Assembly: GCF_004833285.1 (NCBI RefSeq)
Contig: NZ_STFG01000023.1
Location: 1 to 51,561, forward strand
Length of the DNA stretch: 51,561 nucleotides
Reading direction: 5' to 3'
Origin: Lampropedia puyangensis
Lineage (GTDB): Bacteria > Pseudomonadota > Gammaproteobacteria > Burkholderiales > Burkholderiaceae_C
Shown here: piece after piece, positions 1 to 7,766 of the stretch
How positions within the stretch are numbered: position 1 is the first letter of the stretch
Layout: each line of letters starts with the position of its first letter
Notes under the pieces: generated by a model
What the model was told of the DNA's origin: nothing
Databases searched by the model: none
Seen by the model: only the letters and a program-made list of their open reading frames with translations
Program-made: the position numbers and the translations under genes

Positions 1-117
1 GAGATTCAGCCTCCACGGATACCGGTGCGATTCAAGAACGACAACAAGCTGCAGACGATGTTTGCGCTGGCCAATTTGTGGATGGTGCGGCGAGCTTTGC
101 CGCAGTTTCAGGCATGA
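1..117 (+). pseudogene. C-terminal fragment of a DDE transposase
   Basis: The reading frame is open from the first base to TGA at 115-117 and gives 38 residues ending in ...LQTMFALANLWMVRRALPQ. This resembles the tail of IS5/IS1182-type DDE transposases, which often end with a hydrophobic 'LFALANLWMARR'-like segment. The remainder lies outside the window, so it could be the end of an intact gene or another fragment. The surroundings are rich in IS debris. The family assignment is tentative because the catalytic part is not visible. Confidence 0.45.
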
Positions 118-144
118 GTGCGTCTGCGATGCGACCCAGCAGGA

Positions 145-170
145 CCAAATGCCGCAAATGCGGCATTTGG
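145..170. repeat. Perfect 12-bp hairpin after the transposase tail
   Basis: The arms CCAAATGCCGCA (145-156) and TGCGGCATTTGG (159-170) are perfectly complementary with a 2-nt spacer. A partial third copy of the arm (GCCGCATTTGCG) follows at about 175-186. No T-run follows, so this is not a classical terminator. It may be an IS-end structure. The rest of 118-415 holds only this hairpin and an IS5-type end at 303-318; I see no credible gene there. Confidence 0.5.
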
Positions 171-302
171 AAGAGCCGCATTTGCGCGAAATAGGCTTTA
201 CAACAAGCCACATTGATCGTTGCTTTGTTGATTTTTAGGCTTTTGCAGAGTTTCCCTAGGTTTATTCACTCATGTTGCAATCCTACCGCTCAACTTCGGG
301 CA

Positions 303-318
303 TTTGTGCAACAAAGCC
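303..318 (+). repeat. IS5-family (IS903-type) terminal inverted repeat remnant
   Basis: TTTGTGCAACAAAGCC is the reverse complement of GGCTTTGTTGCACAAA, the form of terminal repeat known for the IS903 group of IS5-family elements. Two similar ends occur in the window, at 4849-4864 and 33412-33427. Here no matching transposase segment is attached, so this is an orphan end. Confidence 0.5.
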
Positions 319-415
319 CCTCTCATGCAAAATTGCCAATCGCGCTCTTTTTGAGAGAGACTGATGCCGTGCATTCAGTTACTCAGGTTTTGGTTCTATT
401 TGGTATTCTTTTTCC

Positions 416-1221
416 ATGCCATATTTTCCTGATTCGCCCCAGCGTCGGTTGTTTGTCATCGGCAGTTTCGTCGAAGCCCATTGCTGGAGCGTGCCCCGGC
501 TGCCGGGACGTGATGAGAGCCAACATGTTACGTGCGCGAATGCGCGGGTAAGGGGCTGGCCGTGGCGTTGGGGGCGCATCGGTTGGGCGCTCCGGTTGAC
601 TTGCTCATGGCCGTGGGTAACGACGCGACGGGTGATGCCTTGCTGAAACGACTGACCTGCGAAGGACTGGGCACCGTCCATGTCCCCCGTCTGGGGGCGC
701 ATTCCGGCCAGGGTTGTGGGTTGATTGGTGCGCAGGGCAAGACCATTGTCACCGTTCACCCCGGCGCCAATGCCATGTTGGGTGCGCGCGAACTGCGTCT
801 TGCCGCACCCTGCATTAGGCGGGCCACTGCGGTCTATGCGCAGTGCGAAGCTCCCCTGTCGCTAGTAGCCGACCTGCTGCGCATGGCTCAAGTGAGCGGC
901 GCCGCTACAGTGCTCAACCCCTCGCCCTGGCCGGATGGCGACTGCGACGAACTGCTGATGACGGCTAGCATCCTCGTGTTCAACCGCAGCGAGGCTGCAG
1001 CGCTGCTGCGCGGCGAAACTATGGTTCAGGCGTTGCGCGCAGCCAATGCTTGTGGCGCGTTGACTGCCAGCCGCAACGGCATTCTGGACGCGCTGCCACA
1101 CTGCACTGACTTGGATGCGCTGCTGCAATATGGATATTCGACCTGCAATGGCGTGTCAGGGGTGCGATGGGTTGAAAGTAAAACAAGGTTAAGCCATCGC
1201 GAATGGATGGTGTTTAACTAA
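416..1221 (+). pseudogene. PfkB/ribokinase-family sugar kinase, frameshifted and internally deleted
   Basis: PfkB-family kinases phosphorylate sugars or nucleosides with ATP. The N-terminal part reads in the frame of 416 (RRLFVIGSFVEAH...PRLPGRD). The rest reads in the frame starting GTG at 532 (ECAGKGLAVALGAHRLGA...AVGNDATGD), which is the family's N-terminal glycine-rich motif, so a one-base shift lies near 525-535. Later NPSPWPDGD and VFNRSEAAALLRGE match the middle of the family. Then, at about 1018-1030, the sequence jumps straight to the C-terminal helix QALRAANACGALTASRNG. About 90-100 residues are missing, including the GAGD anion hole with the catalytic Asp. The end (after DLDALLQ) is unrelated read-through. 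It is almost certainly inactive. A GntR pseudogene nearby suggests a decayed sugar or nucleoside utilisation locus. Confidence 0.8.
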
Positions 1222-1248
1222 ATTTTCAATAATTTTGGGTGATTTTTT

Positions 1249-1285
1249 AGATTTTTTTGGATTTCAACTTAGAATCCAAAAATCT
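1249..1285. terminator. AT-rich hairpin between kinase pseudogene and secreted-protein gene
   Basis: Arms AGATTTTTTTGGATT (1249-1263) and AATCCAAAAATCT (1273-1285) pair over about 13 bp with a two-T bulge, and a T-run follows at 1285-1289. It could terminate transcription from the kinase pseudogene, or act in the leader of the gene that starts at 1327. It is weak in GC for a Rho-independent terminator. Confidence 0.4.
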
Positions 1286-1326
1286 TTTTGGCATTTTATT
1301 GGCATCTAAAAAATTTGGAGTAACCC

Positions 1327-2634
1327 ATGCGCCATCCTGCTTTCAGTGTTTCCTTTGGCTGTGCTGCCCGACGCAGGTTTGCTGCGTTAGCCGTTCTATT
1401 TTTTTTCGGTATTTGTCTCCCCTGGGCTGCCCAGGCGCAGGCCACGGCGGCAGACGCTTATCAGGCCGCTCCTATGCCCGGCGGACCTTTCCTCATGGAT
1501 GAGGCTCGTTGGCTGGATTTTGCTCCACTGGATCTGGCGCAGGTGCAAAGCACGGCGGGGCAGGATTTCGAGTTTGCCGTTACATCTGCCTCTGGTGTGC
1601 AGGCGACGTTGTCGCTCAATCTGTTACGCCCTGCGATGCTAGTAGCTCTGCCGGATACAGCAGGAACGCTGCGCACCAGCGCTTTGCCGGTCAACCCGGC
1701 TGTCGCGCCTGATTTCCACCGCGGTTCGGCGCTGGGCGAAGTGCTGTATGCCCCCTATGTGAGTACACGCCAGCCTGCCCTAGTTAGCGAGCACGGTACG
1801 GCAACTCTCAACCTGAGCGAGCTCGCGCTGCGCAATGCGGCGGGGCATCAACTTCAGTTTCACCTTGTGGCCGCCGATGCAGGCGAGACCGTGCCGCTGT
1901 CTTCCACAGAGAGCGAGGGACTGAGCTTCGTGACCAACGGTGAAGCTTGGGATGCATCCGCAGCCGTGCAGATAACACCCGTTTGGGGAAACCAGCCGGC
2001 CACGGTGCAGCACAGCATGATGGGTGATACGGTGGGGCTTTCCAGTCGACTCGTTTCTTTTGCAGACCCTAACTTGCCGCTGGCTGAAGCTGACTACCGA
2101 GCCAGTGCATGGGTGTTCCCTACGCTCAATCCGACCGAAGTGCACGCATCCCTGTACACGCAGAGCGGTAACAATCAGGCGGTCGCGTTCGCGGTGATCC
2201 CGTTGATCCCCGAGGCCTACGTGCAGTGTGCTCCCTGGATACTCGAAGCAGGCGCAAGCGCAACTTGCACCATCAGCGTTACCAACCCGCCGCAGTCGGC
2301 CTACACCTTGTCGCTAGTGCTCAATGGTGACGCTGACCGCTTTACCGGATGCACCAGCGTGAGTTTTGCACCTCTGCAGGAAAGCGCCACTTGCACCCTC
2401 ACCCCCACCCCGGGCCCAGATGCTGGCGTGCAGGTGCAAGTGGGGGTAGATGCCGGCGCACCCGGCTGGTTGACGCCAGGCCCTCTGACCCAAGTCGCCA
2501 CGCGGGCTTTCAGCGGCAGTACCGCCAGCGTTAAGCCCGTACCCGCCGATGCGCCTTGGGCGCTGGGTCTACTGGTCATAGCGCTGGGTCTGCTGGGTGG
2601 GCGACGTGCGTTGCACTCGGATCGTAAAAGATAG
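1327..2634 (+). CDS. Secreted protein with IPTL-CTERM-like C-terminal sorting signal
   Basis: 435 residues. I do not recognise the central region. The start at 1327 has GGAG at 1317-1320. Residues 1-40 form a signal peptide (Arg-rich start, hydrophobic stretch, AAQAQA cleavage region). The last 30 residues read VPADAPWALGLLVIALGLLGGRR followed by a basic tail. That is a proline/tryptophan motif, one membrane helix and arginines, the layout of IPTL-CTERM/PEP-CTERM type sorting tails processed by exosortase-like systems. The region at about 300-385 has paired Cys (VQCAPW...CTISVTNPPQ, GCTSVSF...CTLTPTP), resembling a small disulfide-bonded beta domain. It is intact although the genes on both sides are broken. 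Function unknown; probably an exported, transiently membrane-anchored surface or matrix protein. Confidence 0.7.
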   Translation: MRHPAFSVSFGCAARRRFAALAVLFFFGICLPWAAQAQATAADAYQAAPMPGGPFLMDEARWLDFAPLDLAQVQSTAGQDFEFAVTSASGVQATLSLNLLRPAMLVALPDTAGTLRTSALPVNPAVAPDFHRGSALGEVLYAPYVSTRQPALVSEHGTATLNLSELALRNAAGHQLQFHLVAADAGETVPLSSTESEGLSFVTNGEAWDASAAVQITPVWGNQPATVQHSMMGDTVGLSSRLVSFADPNLPLAEADYRASAWVFPTLNPTEVHASLYTQSGNNQAVAFAVIPLIPEAYVQCAPWILEAGASATCTISVTNPPQSAYTLSLVLNGDADRFTGCTSVSFAPLQESATCTLTPTPGPDAGVQVQVGVDAGAPGWLTPGPLTQVATRAFSGSTASVKPVPADAPWALGLLVIALGLLGGRRALHSDRKR

Positions 2635-2677
2635 TTGCTTGCGCTAGCTAGTCAAGCGCAGGTGGCTGATTGGATGC

Positions 2678-3428
2678 TTATCGAGTCAGATTGATCCGAT
2701 AGGCATAGGCATTGCCCCGAAAGGTGCCTTCCACGTATTCGATCAGGCGACCATCTGCGTCTTGGCTTTTGCGCTTGATGAGCAGGCAGGGCATGGGGAC
2801 ATTGAAGCCGAATGGCTCCATCTCCTGCGGGCTGCTCATGACAGCCTCGATGCTTTGCTCGGCTCCGACCATCTGGATGCCGCAACGCTCGCGAAGCCAG
2901 GCGTAGATGGAGCCTTCGCCATTCCAGTCTTCAAGCTGGGGAGCAAAGGTGAGGTCGTACCACGCCAGTTCGTGCGACATGGGTACGTCGTTGCCCAGGC
3001 GCAGGCGGCGTACGTGCAGCAGCGGTGCATGCGAGGGGCGGGTGAAAATACTGGCAATGGTGCGCTCATGCACTACCTGAAGTCCCTGCAGTTGGGTAGA
3101 GGGGTCCATACCTTGCTCCTACATTTCCTCGGTGAAGCCTTTGAGACGTGACATAACTGGGCTGACGTGCGGTGTGCGTTTGACCATGGTGCCACCACGC
3201 CCATGGCCACTGGTGATCATGTCTGCCTCGCGCAGCACGTCGTAGGCGCGCTTGACGGTGGTGCGACTGACCTTGAGCGCGTCGACGAGGTCGCTGCCTT
3301 CGCTGAGGGCTCCACTGGTGATCAGTGGTCTGCAACTGGTTCTGCAACTGCACGTAGAACGGCTCGCGCTGCTCGTCCGAAAGTTGCATGTCTTGGATAT
3401 TCGTCGGTAGCAAGAGAGGGGTCGGCAT
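2678..3428 (-). pseudogene. GntR-family (HutC/UTRA) transcriptional regulator, frameshift plus stop
   Basis: The start at 3428 has a good ribosome site (GGGGGAG about 7 nt upstream). The N-terminus (EQREPFYVQLQNQLQ) is a GntR start. The frame breaks near 3315-3330; in the next frame the winged helix continues as ITSGALSEGSDLV, then SRTTVKRAYDVLREADMI and GHGRGGTMV, the typical GntR recognition helix and wing. An in-frame TAG at about 3118-3120 follows ...GFTEEM, and the UTRA ligand domain resumes from MDPSTQ (3109) to the stop at 2678 (VHERTIASIF, PLLHVRRLRLG, EDWNGEGSIYAWL, EYVEGTFRGNAYAYRI). Two independent lesions make this a pseudogene, unless the isolated UTRA part is expressed. UTRA regulators usually sense a sugar or amino-acid derivative, which fits the broken PfkB kinase nearby. 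Confidence 0.8.
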
Positions 3429-3442
3429 GTCGATCTCCCCCG

Positions 3443-3655
3443 CTAGAGCATTTCGTCGACTAAGCCTGCTAGAGGCAAGCATTCGACGCGAGCCAATAGG
3501 ATATGGCCGCTGTGTAACCACCAACCCTTGAACTGATCCACCGTATAGGTAAGGTCTGAGGCGACTTCGGTGAGGTGCGGGGTGTTCATCTGCGCTAGTC
3601 TGCTCATGCAGACAATTTTCGTGCTCGGGCACGCAACGGACAGGAAATTAACCAC
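3443..3655 (-). CDS. Small hypothetical ORF upstream of the gntR pseudogene
   Basis: Up to 70 residues, ending 14 nt before the gntR start. The GTG at 3655 and internal ATGs at 3607 and 3589 are possible starts; none has a clear ribosome site. The C-terminal part (LTYTVDQFKGWWLHSGHILLARVECLPLAG) looks protein-like but I do not recognise it. It may be a fragment of a longer gene that once lay ahead of gntR. No function is assigned. Confidence 0.3.
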   Translation of the reverse strand: MVNFLSVACPSTKIVCMSRLAQMNTPHLTEVASDLTYTVDQFKGWWLHSGHILLARVECLPLAGLVDEML

Positions 3656-3730
3656 ATATAGTTAAGCATGGTAATGGTGCCAGTTTTGTAAACCCAGGTT
3701 GGGCGCGCATGCTGATCGGGCTGCGTGTGT

Positions 3731-3754
3731 ATCATCGATAACTATAACGATGAT
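3731..3754. promoter_or_regulatory. Palindromic site upstream of the gntR region (candidate operator)
   Basis: Arms ATCATCG (3731-3737) and CGATGAT (3748-3754) flank an AT-rich 10-nt centre. It lies in the AT-richer stretch 3640-3790, upstream of the minus-strand ORF and gntR pseudogene, where an autoregulatory operator would be expected. That it binds this regulator is inference. Confidence 0.3.
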
Positions 3755-3792
3755 TGTTGACATCCTGACTAATGTTGCCCCTGTTTTGTGGA

Positions 3793-4227
3793 ATTCTTAG
3801 CCCCCTGTTTACGCAACCTTTTTTCGCTGTGCCTCGTACCAGCAGCGTTTCTCGTATTGGATCGGACTAAGGTAACTCAAGCTTTAATGCAATCAGCGGT
3901 AATTGTTGAAGGCTATCCAGTTCATGATGACTTGCCTTGCTTGCTCCCGAGTAGCGAAGTGCTGCCTGTGTACACAAGCTGTCGTGAGTTGTCCCCACAG
4001 CTGCCTTTGCGGCTCATAGACGAACTTACCCCACTTGGCTAACGCGGCTTGGAATTCATGGGCAGTATTGGCTGCCTCTGTCGCTGTGGAAGGTAACTCC
4101 TGGTTCGCCTTCGCCACCAAGCCATTGCCAGCGCATTTTTAACTAAGCGGGTTTGCATGTGGGACTTCTGGCGCCAGCCGGCTTTTTTGCATAAATCCAA
4201 CTTAGCGTGAAGTTCCCCTGACCTCAA
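3793..4227 (-). pseudogene. IS3-family OrfB transposase remnant
   Basis: Pieces of an IS3-type integrase core appear in order on the minus strand. LDLCKKAGWRQKSHMQTRLVKNALAMA (4227 side) matches the 'LDLYSR..VGW...HMRTELV..AL.MA' region, CVHRQHFATREQARQVIMNWIAFNNYR matches the C-terminal 'CVHR..FATREQAR...' region, and LSYLSPIQYEKRC after a stop matches the end. Several frameshifts and stops separate them and no terminal repeats are visible, so this is an old fragment. Confidence 0.65.
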
Positions 4228-4375
4228 ACGCAGCTATCCCACAGCCACCGTGTTAGGGCGGCCAAGTTCGGTGAACCGATTGAGAATAGATGCACGCACA
4301 TTCAACTCCGTGACCTGTCTCTCAAACATGCGTGCCATCACCTTCTCTCCAAGCCTCTTGAAGTAATGCATCTTT
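4222..4375 (-). pseudogene. IS5-family transposase C-terminus (inverted copy)
   Basis: On the minus strand 4375 to 4234 encodes KMHYFKRLGEKVMARMFERQ...ILNRFTELGRP followed by TAVG-like residues and a stop. This is the C-terminal end of an IS903-group IS5 transposase. It closely matches the plus-strand copy at 4672-4810 (KMNCF KLGEKVKAKTFERQ...), so the two are diverged inverted copies about 15-20 nt apart at their inner edges. Homology ends near 4222 without a terminal repeat. Confidence 0.75.
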
Positions 4376-4387
4376 GTCACCACCAAC

Positions 4388-4864
4388 GATGTCGGCGACT
4401 CTCCAGTTGTGCCAGAGATGCACGAACAGATTCCCATTGATGAGCCAATAGCATCCCTGACAGGCGATGGAGCCTACGACACAAAGACCGTTAATGAGGC
4501 CTGCCATAAGCGGGGCATCATGCCAATCATCCCACCACGTAAGCGGGCTCAGATACGCAAAGGAGCCGCCTTTTCAGCACGCAATGACTCCATCGCAGCA
4601 TGCCGTCGTTTCGGACGTGATACCTGGAAAGAGTGGAGCGGCTACCACCGCAGATCCTTGGTGGAAGCGAAGATGAATTGCTTTTAAAAGCTCGGAGAAA
4701 AAGTCAAGGCCAAGACCTTTGAGAGACAGGTCGTGGAGCTCAATGTGCGAGCGGCCATCTTGAATCGATTCACCCAATTGGGCTGCCCCAGAACGGTCGC
4801 CGTGGGATAACTGCGTCTGGGCTTTGGGCAAGCTCGACCATCGGTTTATTTATGCAACAAAGCC
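4388..4864 (+). mobile_element. IS5-family (IS903-type) 3' remnant with right terminal repeat
   Basis: From 4388 the plus strand encodes DVGDSPVVPEMHEQIP, SLTGDGAYDTK (the second Asp region of the DDE domain), IIPPRK and WSGYHRRSLVEAKM (the catalytic Glu region). After a stop at 4684-4686 it continues FERQVVELNVRAAILNRFTQLG and ends TVAVG at 4810. The end TTTATGCAACAAAGCC at 4849-4864 is an IS903-type right inverted repeat. The 5' half is missing. This end marks the left border of the catabolic island. A left end of the same type, in the same orientation, lies at 33412. Confidence 0.8.
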
Positions 4865-4865
4865 T

Positions 4866-5025
4866 TGATGCTCAATACCCAAATCTTTGCATAGCATGTC
4901 AAACTCATGATGGCCTGTGGCTTGGCGCTCACGCGTAGCAAACAGCTAGTCTGTGAATTCTTTGCCATTGTCGGTCAGCAGCTTGCTAATTTTCATTGGG
5001 AGGACGTCAGTCAAATACAGGGGCA
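4866..5025 (-). pseudogene. IS481-type transposase remnant
   Basis: The minus strand reads LTDVLPMKISKLLTDNGKEFTD, stop, LFATRERQATGHHEFDMLC, KDLGIEH. This is the 'TDNGKEFTDR' second-Asp region of IS481-like rve integrases. An internal TAG and missing flanks show it is a fragment. It abuts the porin 3' end (5036). Confidence 0.7.
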
Positions 5026-5035
5026 ACATCAGTTC

Positions 5036-6154
5036 TCAGAAACGATGCAAGACACCAGCGCCCAGTTGCCGGCTATGGCTTTGGGTTTGGAAGGTGTACA
5101 GGTCACCATCAAAGTAGCTTGCTAAAGCGTAGAAACTTGTCCGTTTGGACAGGTCGTAGGTGTAGCCAAGGCTGAATACATTGACGGATTCTCCGTTGGC
5201 GAAGGCCTTTTTGCTAGGGTCAACATATTGGAATGTGCCGAAGATCTTTTGTTTATTGAGGGTGTATTGGGCACCTAATAGCCAAGCATCGACTTTGCCA
5301 TCAAAGTAACCGCTGGCCCCCAAGCTGTTGGAGCCAGTGGGAGCCCCTTCTGCTTGTTTGACCCAACCATTTTTCTGTGTAGTCCAGGCAGCATAAATGC
5401 GTACTGGTTTGAAGTGCAGGTTGCCCCCAATTTGAATGGCAGAGGGCTCGCGGTTTTGGGCGTTGGTGTCACTGTTTGCGGGCAATACGCGGTCATAAGT
5501 GGCGGCAATGCTAATCAAATCGCTACGGTAGCGTGCCGCCAGGCTATAGGCGCGGGTGTTGTTGCTGCTCGATGCTTGCTCATCGCCTTTGGCATTGAAG
5601 GAGTAACTGGCCCCAAAGTTGAATGATTGCCCTTGAGGTGAAATGTATTTCACAACCCGGTCTTGACGTACGGCATTCGCGGCACGAAACCCTGACTTAC
5701 CAATGCCTGCTTGCGAGAAGGAGTTGCCAAATGGGCTTGTGGTGGTGTTGCCAAAATAGTCTGAAGTGGTGTTGGGCTGGCGGCCTAAGCGCACTTCCCC
5801 CCATGAGCCGGCTAATGCCACCCATGCGCTGCGGCCGAATGCACGGCCGTTGTTGAGGGCGCTGCCATTGGTGATGTTGATGCCGCTTTCAAATTCAAAC
5901 TTTGCTTTGAGGTTGGGGGAAATGGTTTCAGTGCCACGCAAGCCCCAGCGAGAAGCGGCTTGCCCACCACTGACGAGACCTGTGGTTTTGGTACTGTTGC
6001 CGGCGGATTTGATATCGGTGCTGAAGAGGCCTGCATCCAGTACGCCATAAAGCGCGACATCGGACTGGGCTGCGGCGGGCATGCTACTCAAAGCAGCGGC
6101 GATGCTGGCTAAGACGGTTAAGGATGCAGAGGAAATGGGTTTTTTATAAAACAT
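5036..6154 (-). CDS. Outer-membrane general porin (Gram-negative porin family)
   Basis: 372 residues from the ATG at 6154. An upstream in-frame start at 6214 would add 20 residues before an otherwise clean signal peptide and is less likely. The signal peptide (MFYKKPISSASLTVLASIAA...MPAAAQS) is followed by VALYGVLDAGL, the classic first beta strand of Burkholderiales trimeric porins. SRWGLRGTETIS, LKAKFEFESGI and GEVRLGRQPNTTSD are further family blocks, and the C-terminus ends ...QLGAGVLHRF with the terminal Phe needed for Bam-dependent insertion. It would form a passive diffusion channel. It sits last on the minus arm, 238 bp downstream of the monooxygenase, so it may supply outer-membrane entry for the island's substrate. 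That link is inference. Confidence 0.93.
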   Translation of the reverse strand: MFYKKPISSASLTVLASIAAALSSMPAAAQSDVALYGVLDAGLFSTDIKSAGNSTKTTGLVSGGQAASRWGLRGTETISPNLKAKFEFESGINITNGSALNNGRAFGRSAWVALAGSWGEVRLGRQPNTTSDYFGNTTTSPFGNSFSQAGIGKSGFRAANAVRQDRVVKYISPQGQSFNFGASYSFNAKGDEQASSSNNTRAYSLAARYRSDLISIAATYDRVLPANSDTNAQNREPSAIQIGGNLHFKPVRIYAAWTTQKNGWVKQAEGAPTGSNSLGASGYFDGKVDAWLLGAQYTLNKQKIFGTFQYVDPSKKAFANGESVNVFSLGYTYDLSKRTSFYALASYFDGDLYTFQTQSHSRQLGAGVLHRF

Positions 6155-6262
6155 ACGATCTTTCGTAGGAGTGAGAAAAATGGGGCGCAGGTTGGGCCTG
6201 CGCAGCGATTGCACTGCGATGAAATAGCGCAGAGAGCGTGATGAGGTCAGCTGCTTAAATGG

Positions 6263-6298
6263 CCTAAGCCATGTAAGCGGTGAAGGTCATGGCTTAAG
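6263..6298. terminator. Hairpin between monooxygenase and porin genes
   Basis: TAAGCCATG (6265-6273) pairs with CATGGCTTA (6288-6296) over 9 bp, with a mismatch and one more pair outside, and a 14-nt loop. It lies downstream of the minus-strand monooxygenase gene and upstream of the porin gene. It may separate the two transcripts or act as an attenuator. The minus strand shows no T-run after the stem, so intrinsic termination is not certain. Confidence 0.4.
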
Positions 6299-6392
6299 AA
6301 AAAGCCACGGTGCTGATGCCGTTTGCGAGATGCCTTTGTTGAAGGGCGAGGCCATCAACATCGGTGCTGCAAAACAGGGGTGTGTTGCAGGT

Positions 6393-7766
6393 TCATGGGG
6401 CAGCGTGCCCTGCCGCTGTGGCATGTCGGTGGTGTTGCCCAGGTGCGGGGCGGCTCAGACCGAGGTGGCCGCGCAGGGTATTGGCTTCATAGGCGGAGCG
6501 GAAAAGCCCACGGCGGCGTAACTCGGGGATCACCAGCTCCACAAAATCTGCAAAATCACCGGGCAATGCGGGGGGCAAGATGTTGAACCCATCAGCGGCC
6601 TGGCTTTGGTGCCACTCTTCAATATGGTCAGCCACTTCGGCAGGGGTGCCAACGACACTGGCATGCCCACGGCCAGCAGCAATGCGTTCGTACAGCTGGC
6701 GAATGCTGAGGCCTTCGCGGCGTGCCATGTCGATGACTAGGTGTTGTCTGCCTTGGCCTGCATTGGTCAAGGGCAACTCAGGCAATGGGCCGTCAATGGG
6801 GTAGGAGTGCAAGTCCACGCCACCGGCCATTGCGGAGAGTAAAGAGAGCCCGACTTCCGGCGAGAGATGGGCATTCAGTGCTGCGGCCTTGTCTTCGGCT
6901 TGCGCCCGGCTGGGTGCTACGGTGAATGAGAGGCCGGGCATGATGATGAGGCTGTGCGGATCGCGGCCTAGTGCTGCTGCACGGTTTTTCAGGTCGGCAT
7001 AAAAGGCCTGGGCATTGGCCAATGTGGAGTGGGCGGTAAAGACCACCTCAGAGTGGCGTGCAGCGAGGTGGCGACCGTCGTCGGAGGCGCCTGCTTGCAC
7101 GAGTACCGGATAGCCCTGTGGCGAGCGCTCTACATTCAAGGGGCCACGCACTTGAAAGTGCTCTCCATCATGGTGAAGGGGATGCACTTTCTGGGGATCA
7201 AAGTAGATGCCAGTGTCTCTGTTGCGCAGAACGGCATCGTCATCCCAGCTGTCCCAGAGTCCTTTGAGTACTTCGACAAACTCGCCTGCACGGGCGTATC
7301 GCTCGGCGTGGCGAGGATGGTCTTTCAAGCCGAAGTTGGCGGCTTCGGCTTCGTTGTTGGAAGTGACGAGATTCCAACCTACGCGCCCTTGGCTGATGTG
7401 GTCAATCGTGGCAAGCCGCCGTGCCAGATGAAAGGGGTGGTTGTATGTGGTCGTCGCGGTGGCCACTAAGCCAATGTGGCTGGTGATGGCCGCCAGCGCA
7501 GGCAATACAGACAAGGGCTCTAGCAGGGTCGAGCGTGTGGCGATGCGACTGTCGGCGTCGGCATCCGCGCCAAAGCGCACAGCCAGGCTATCGGCAAAAA
7601 AGACCAAGTCAAAGCAAGCACGTTCTGCCAACTGGGTGAGTTGGGCATAGTGCGCAAAGTTGCTGGTCGCGTTGATGTTGGAGCGTGGATCTAACCAGGC
7701 GGCAATATGGTGGCCAGACCGGTAGAGAAAAAGTCCCAGCTTAATGGGAGGGCGTACGGTGCTCAT
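6393..7766 (-). CDS. NtaA/SnaA/DszA-family FMN-dependent monooxygenase
   Basis: 457 residues, a TIM-barrel luciferase-like enzyme that uses FMNH2 from a partner reductase and O2. IKLGLFLYRSGHHIAAW at the N-terminus, HIGLVATATTTYNHPF, HISQGRVGWNLVTS and YPVLVQAGASDDG are the diagnostic blocks of the NtaA/SnaA/DszA subfamily, which includes the dibenzothiophene-sulfone and nitrilotriacetate monooxygenases. The length is normal for the subfamily. Its start overlaps the stop of the MmgE/PrpD gene by 4 nt (ATGA type), so the two are translationally coupled. A paralogue lies in the other arm (25095-26471). No flavin reductase gene is visible in the window, so the reductant must come from elsewhere. 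Role in the island: oxidative cleavage of a C-S or C-N bond (inference). Confidence 0.9.
   Translation of the reverse strand: MSTVRPPIKLGLFLYRSGHHIAAWLDPRSNINATSNFAHYAQLTQLAERACFDLVFFADSLAVRFGADADADSRIATRSTLLEPLSVLPALAAITSHIGLVATATTTYNHPFHLARRLATIDHISQGRVGWNLVTSNNEAEAANFGLKDHPRHAERYARAGEFVEVLKGLWDSWDDDAVLRNRDTGIYFDPQKVHPLHHDGEHFQVRGPLNVERSPQGYPVLVQAGASDDGRHLAARHSEVVFTAHSTLANAQAFYADLKNRAAALGRDPHSLIIMPGLSFTVAPSRAQAEDKAAALNAHLSPEVGLSLLSAMAGGVDLHSYPIDGPLPELPLTNAGQGRQHLVIDMARREGLSIRQLYERIAAGRGHASVVGTPAEVADHIEEWHQSQAADGFNILPPALPGDFADFVELVIPELRRRGLFRSAYEANTLRGHLGLSRPAPGQHHRHATAAGHAAP

Noticed and set aside
213-551. Plus-strand 112-codon frame near the window start
   Set aside because: It runs across IS-end debris and into the kinase pseudogene; the translation resembles no protein and has no ribosome site.
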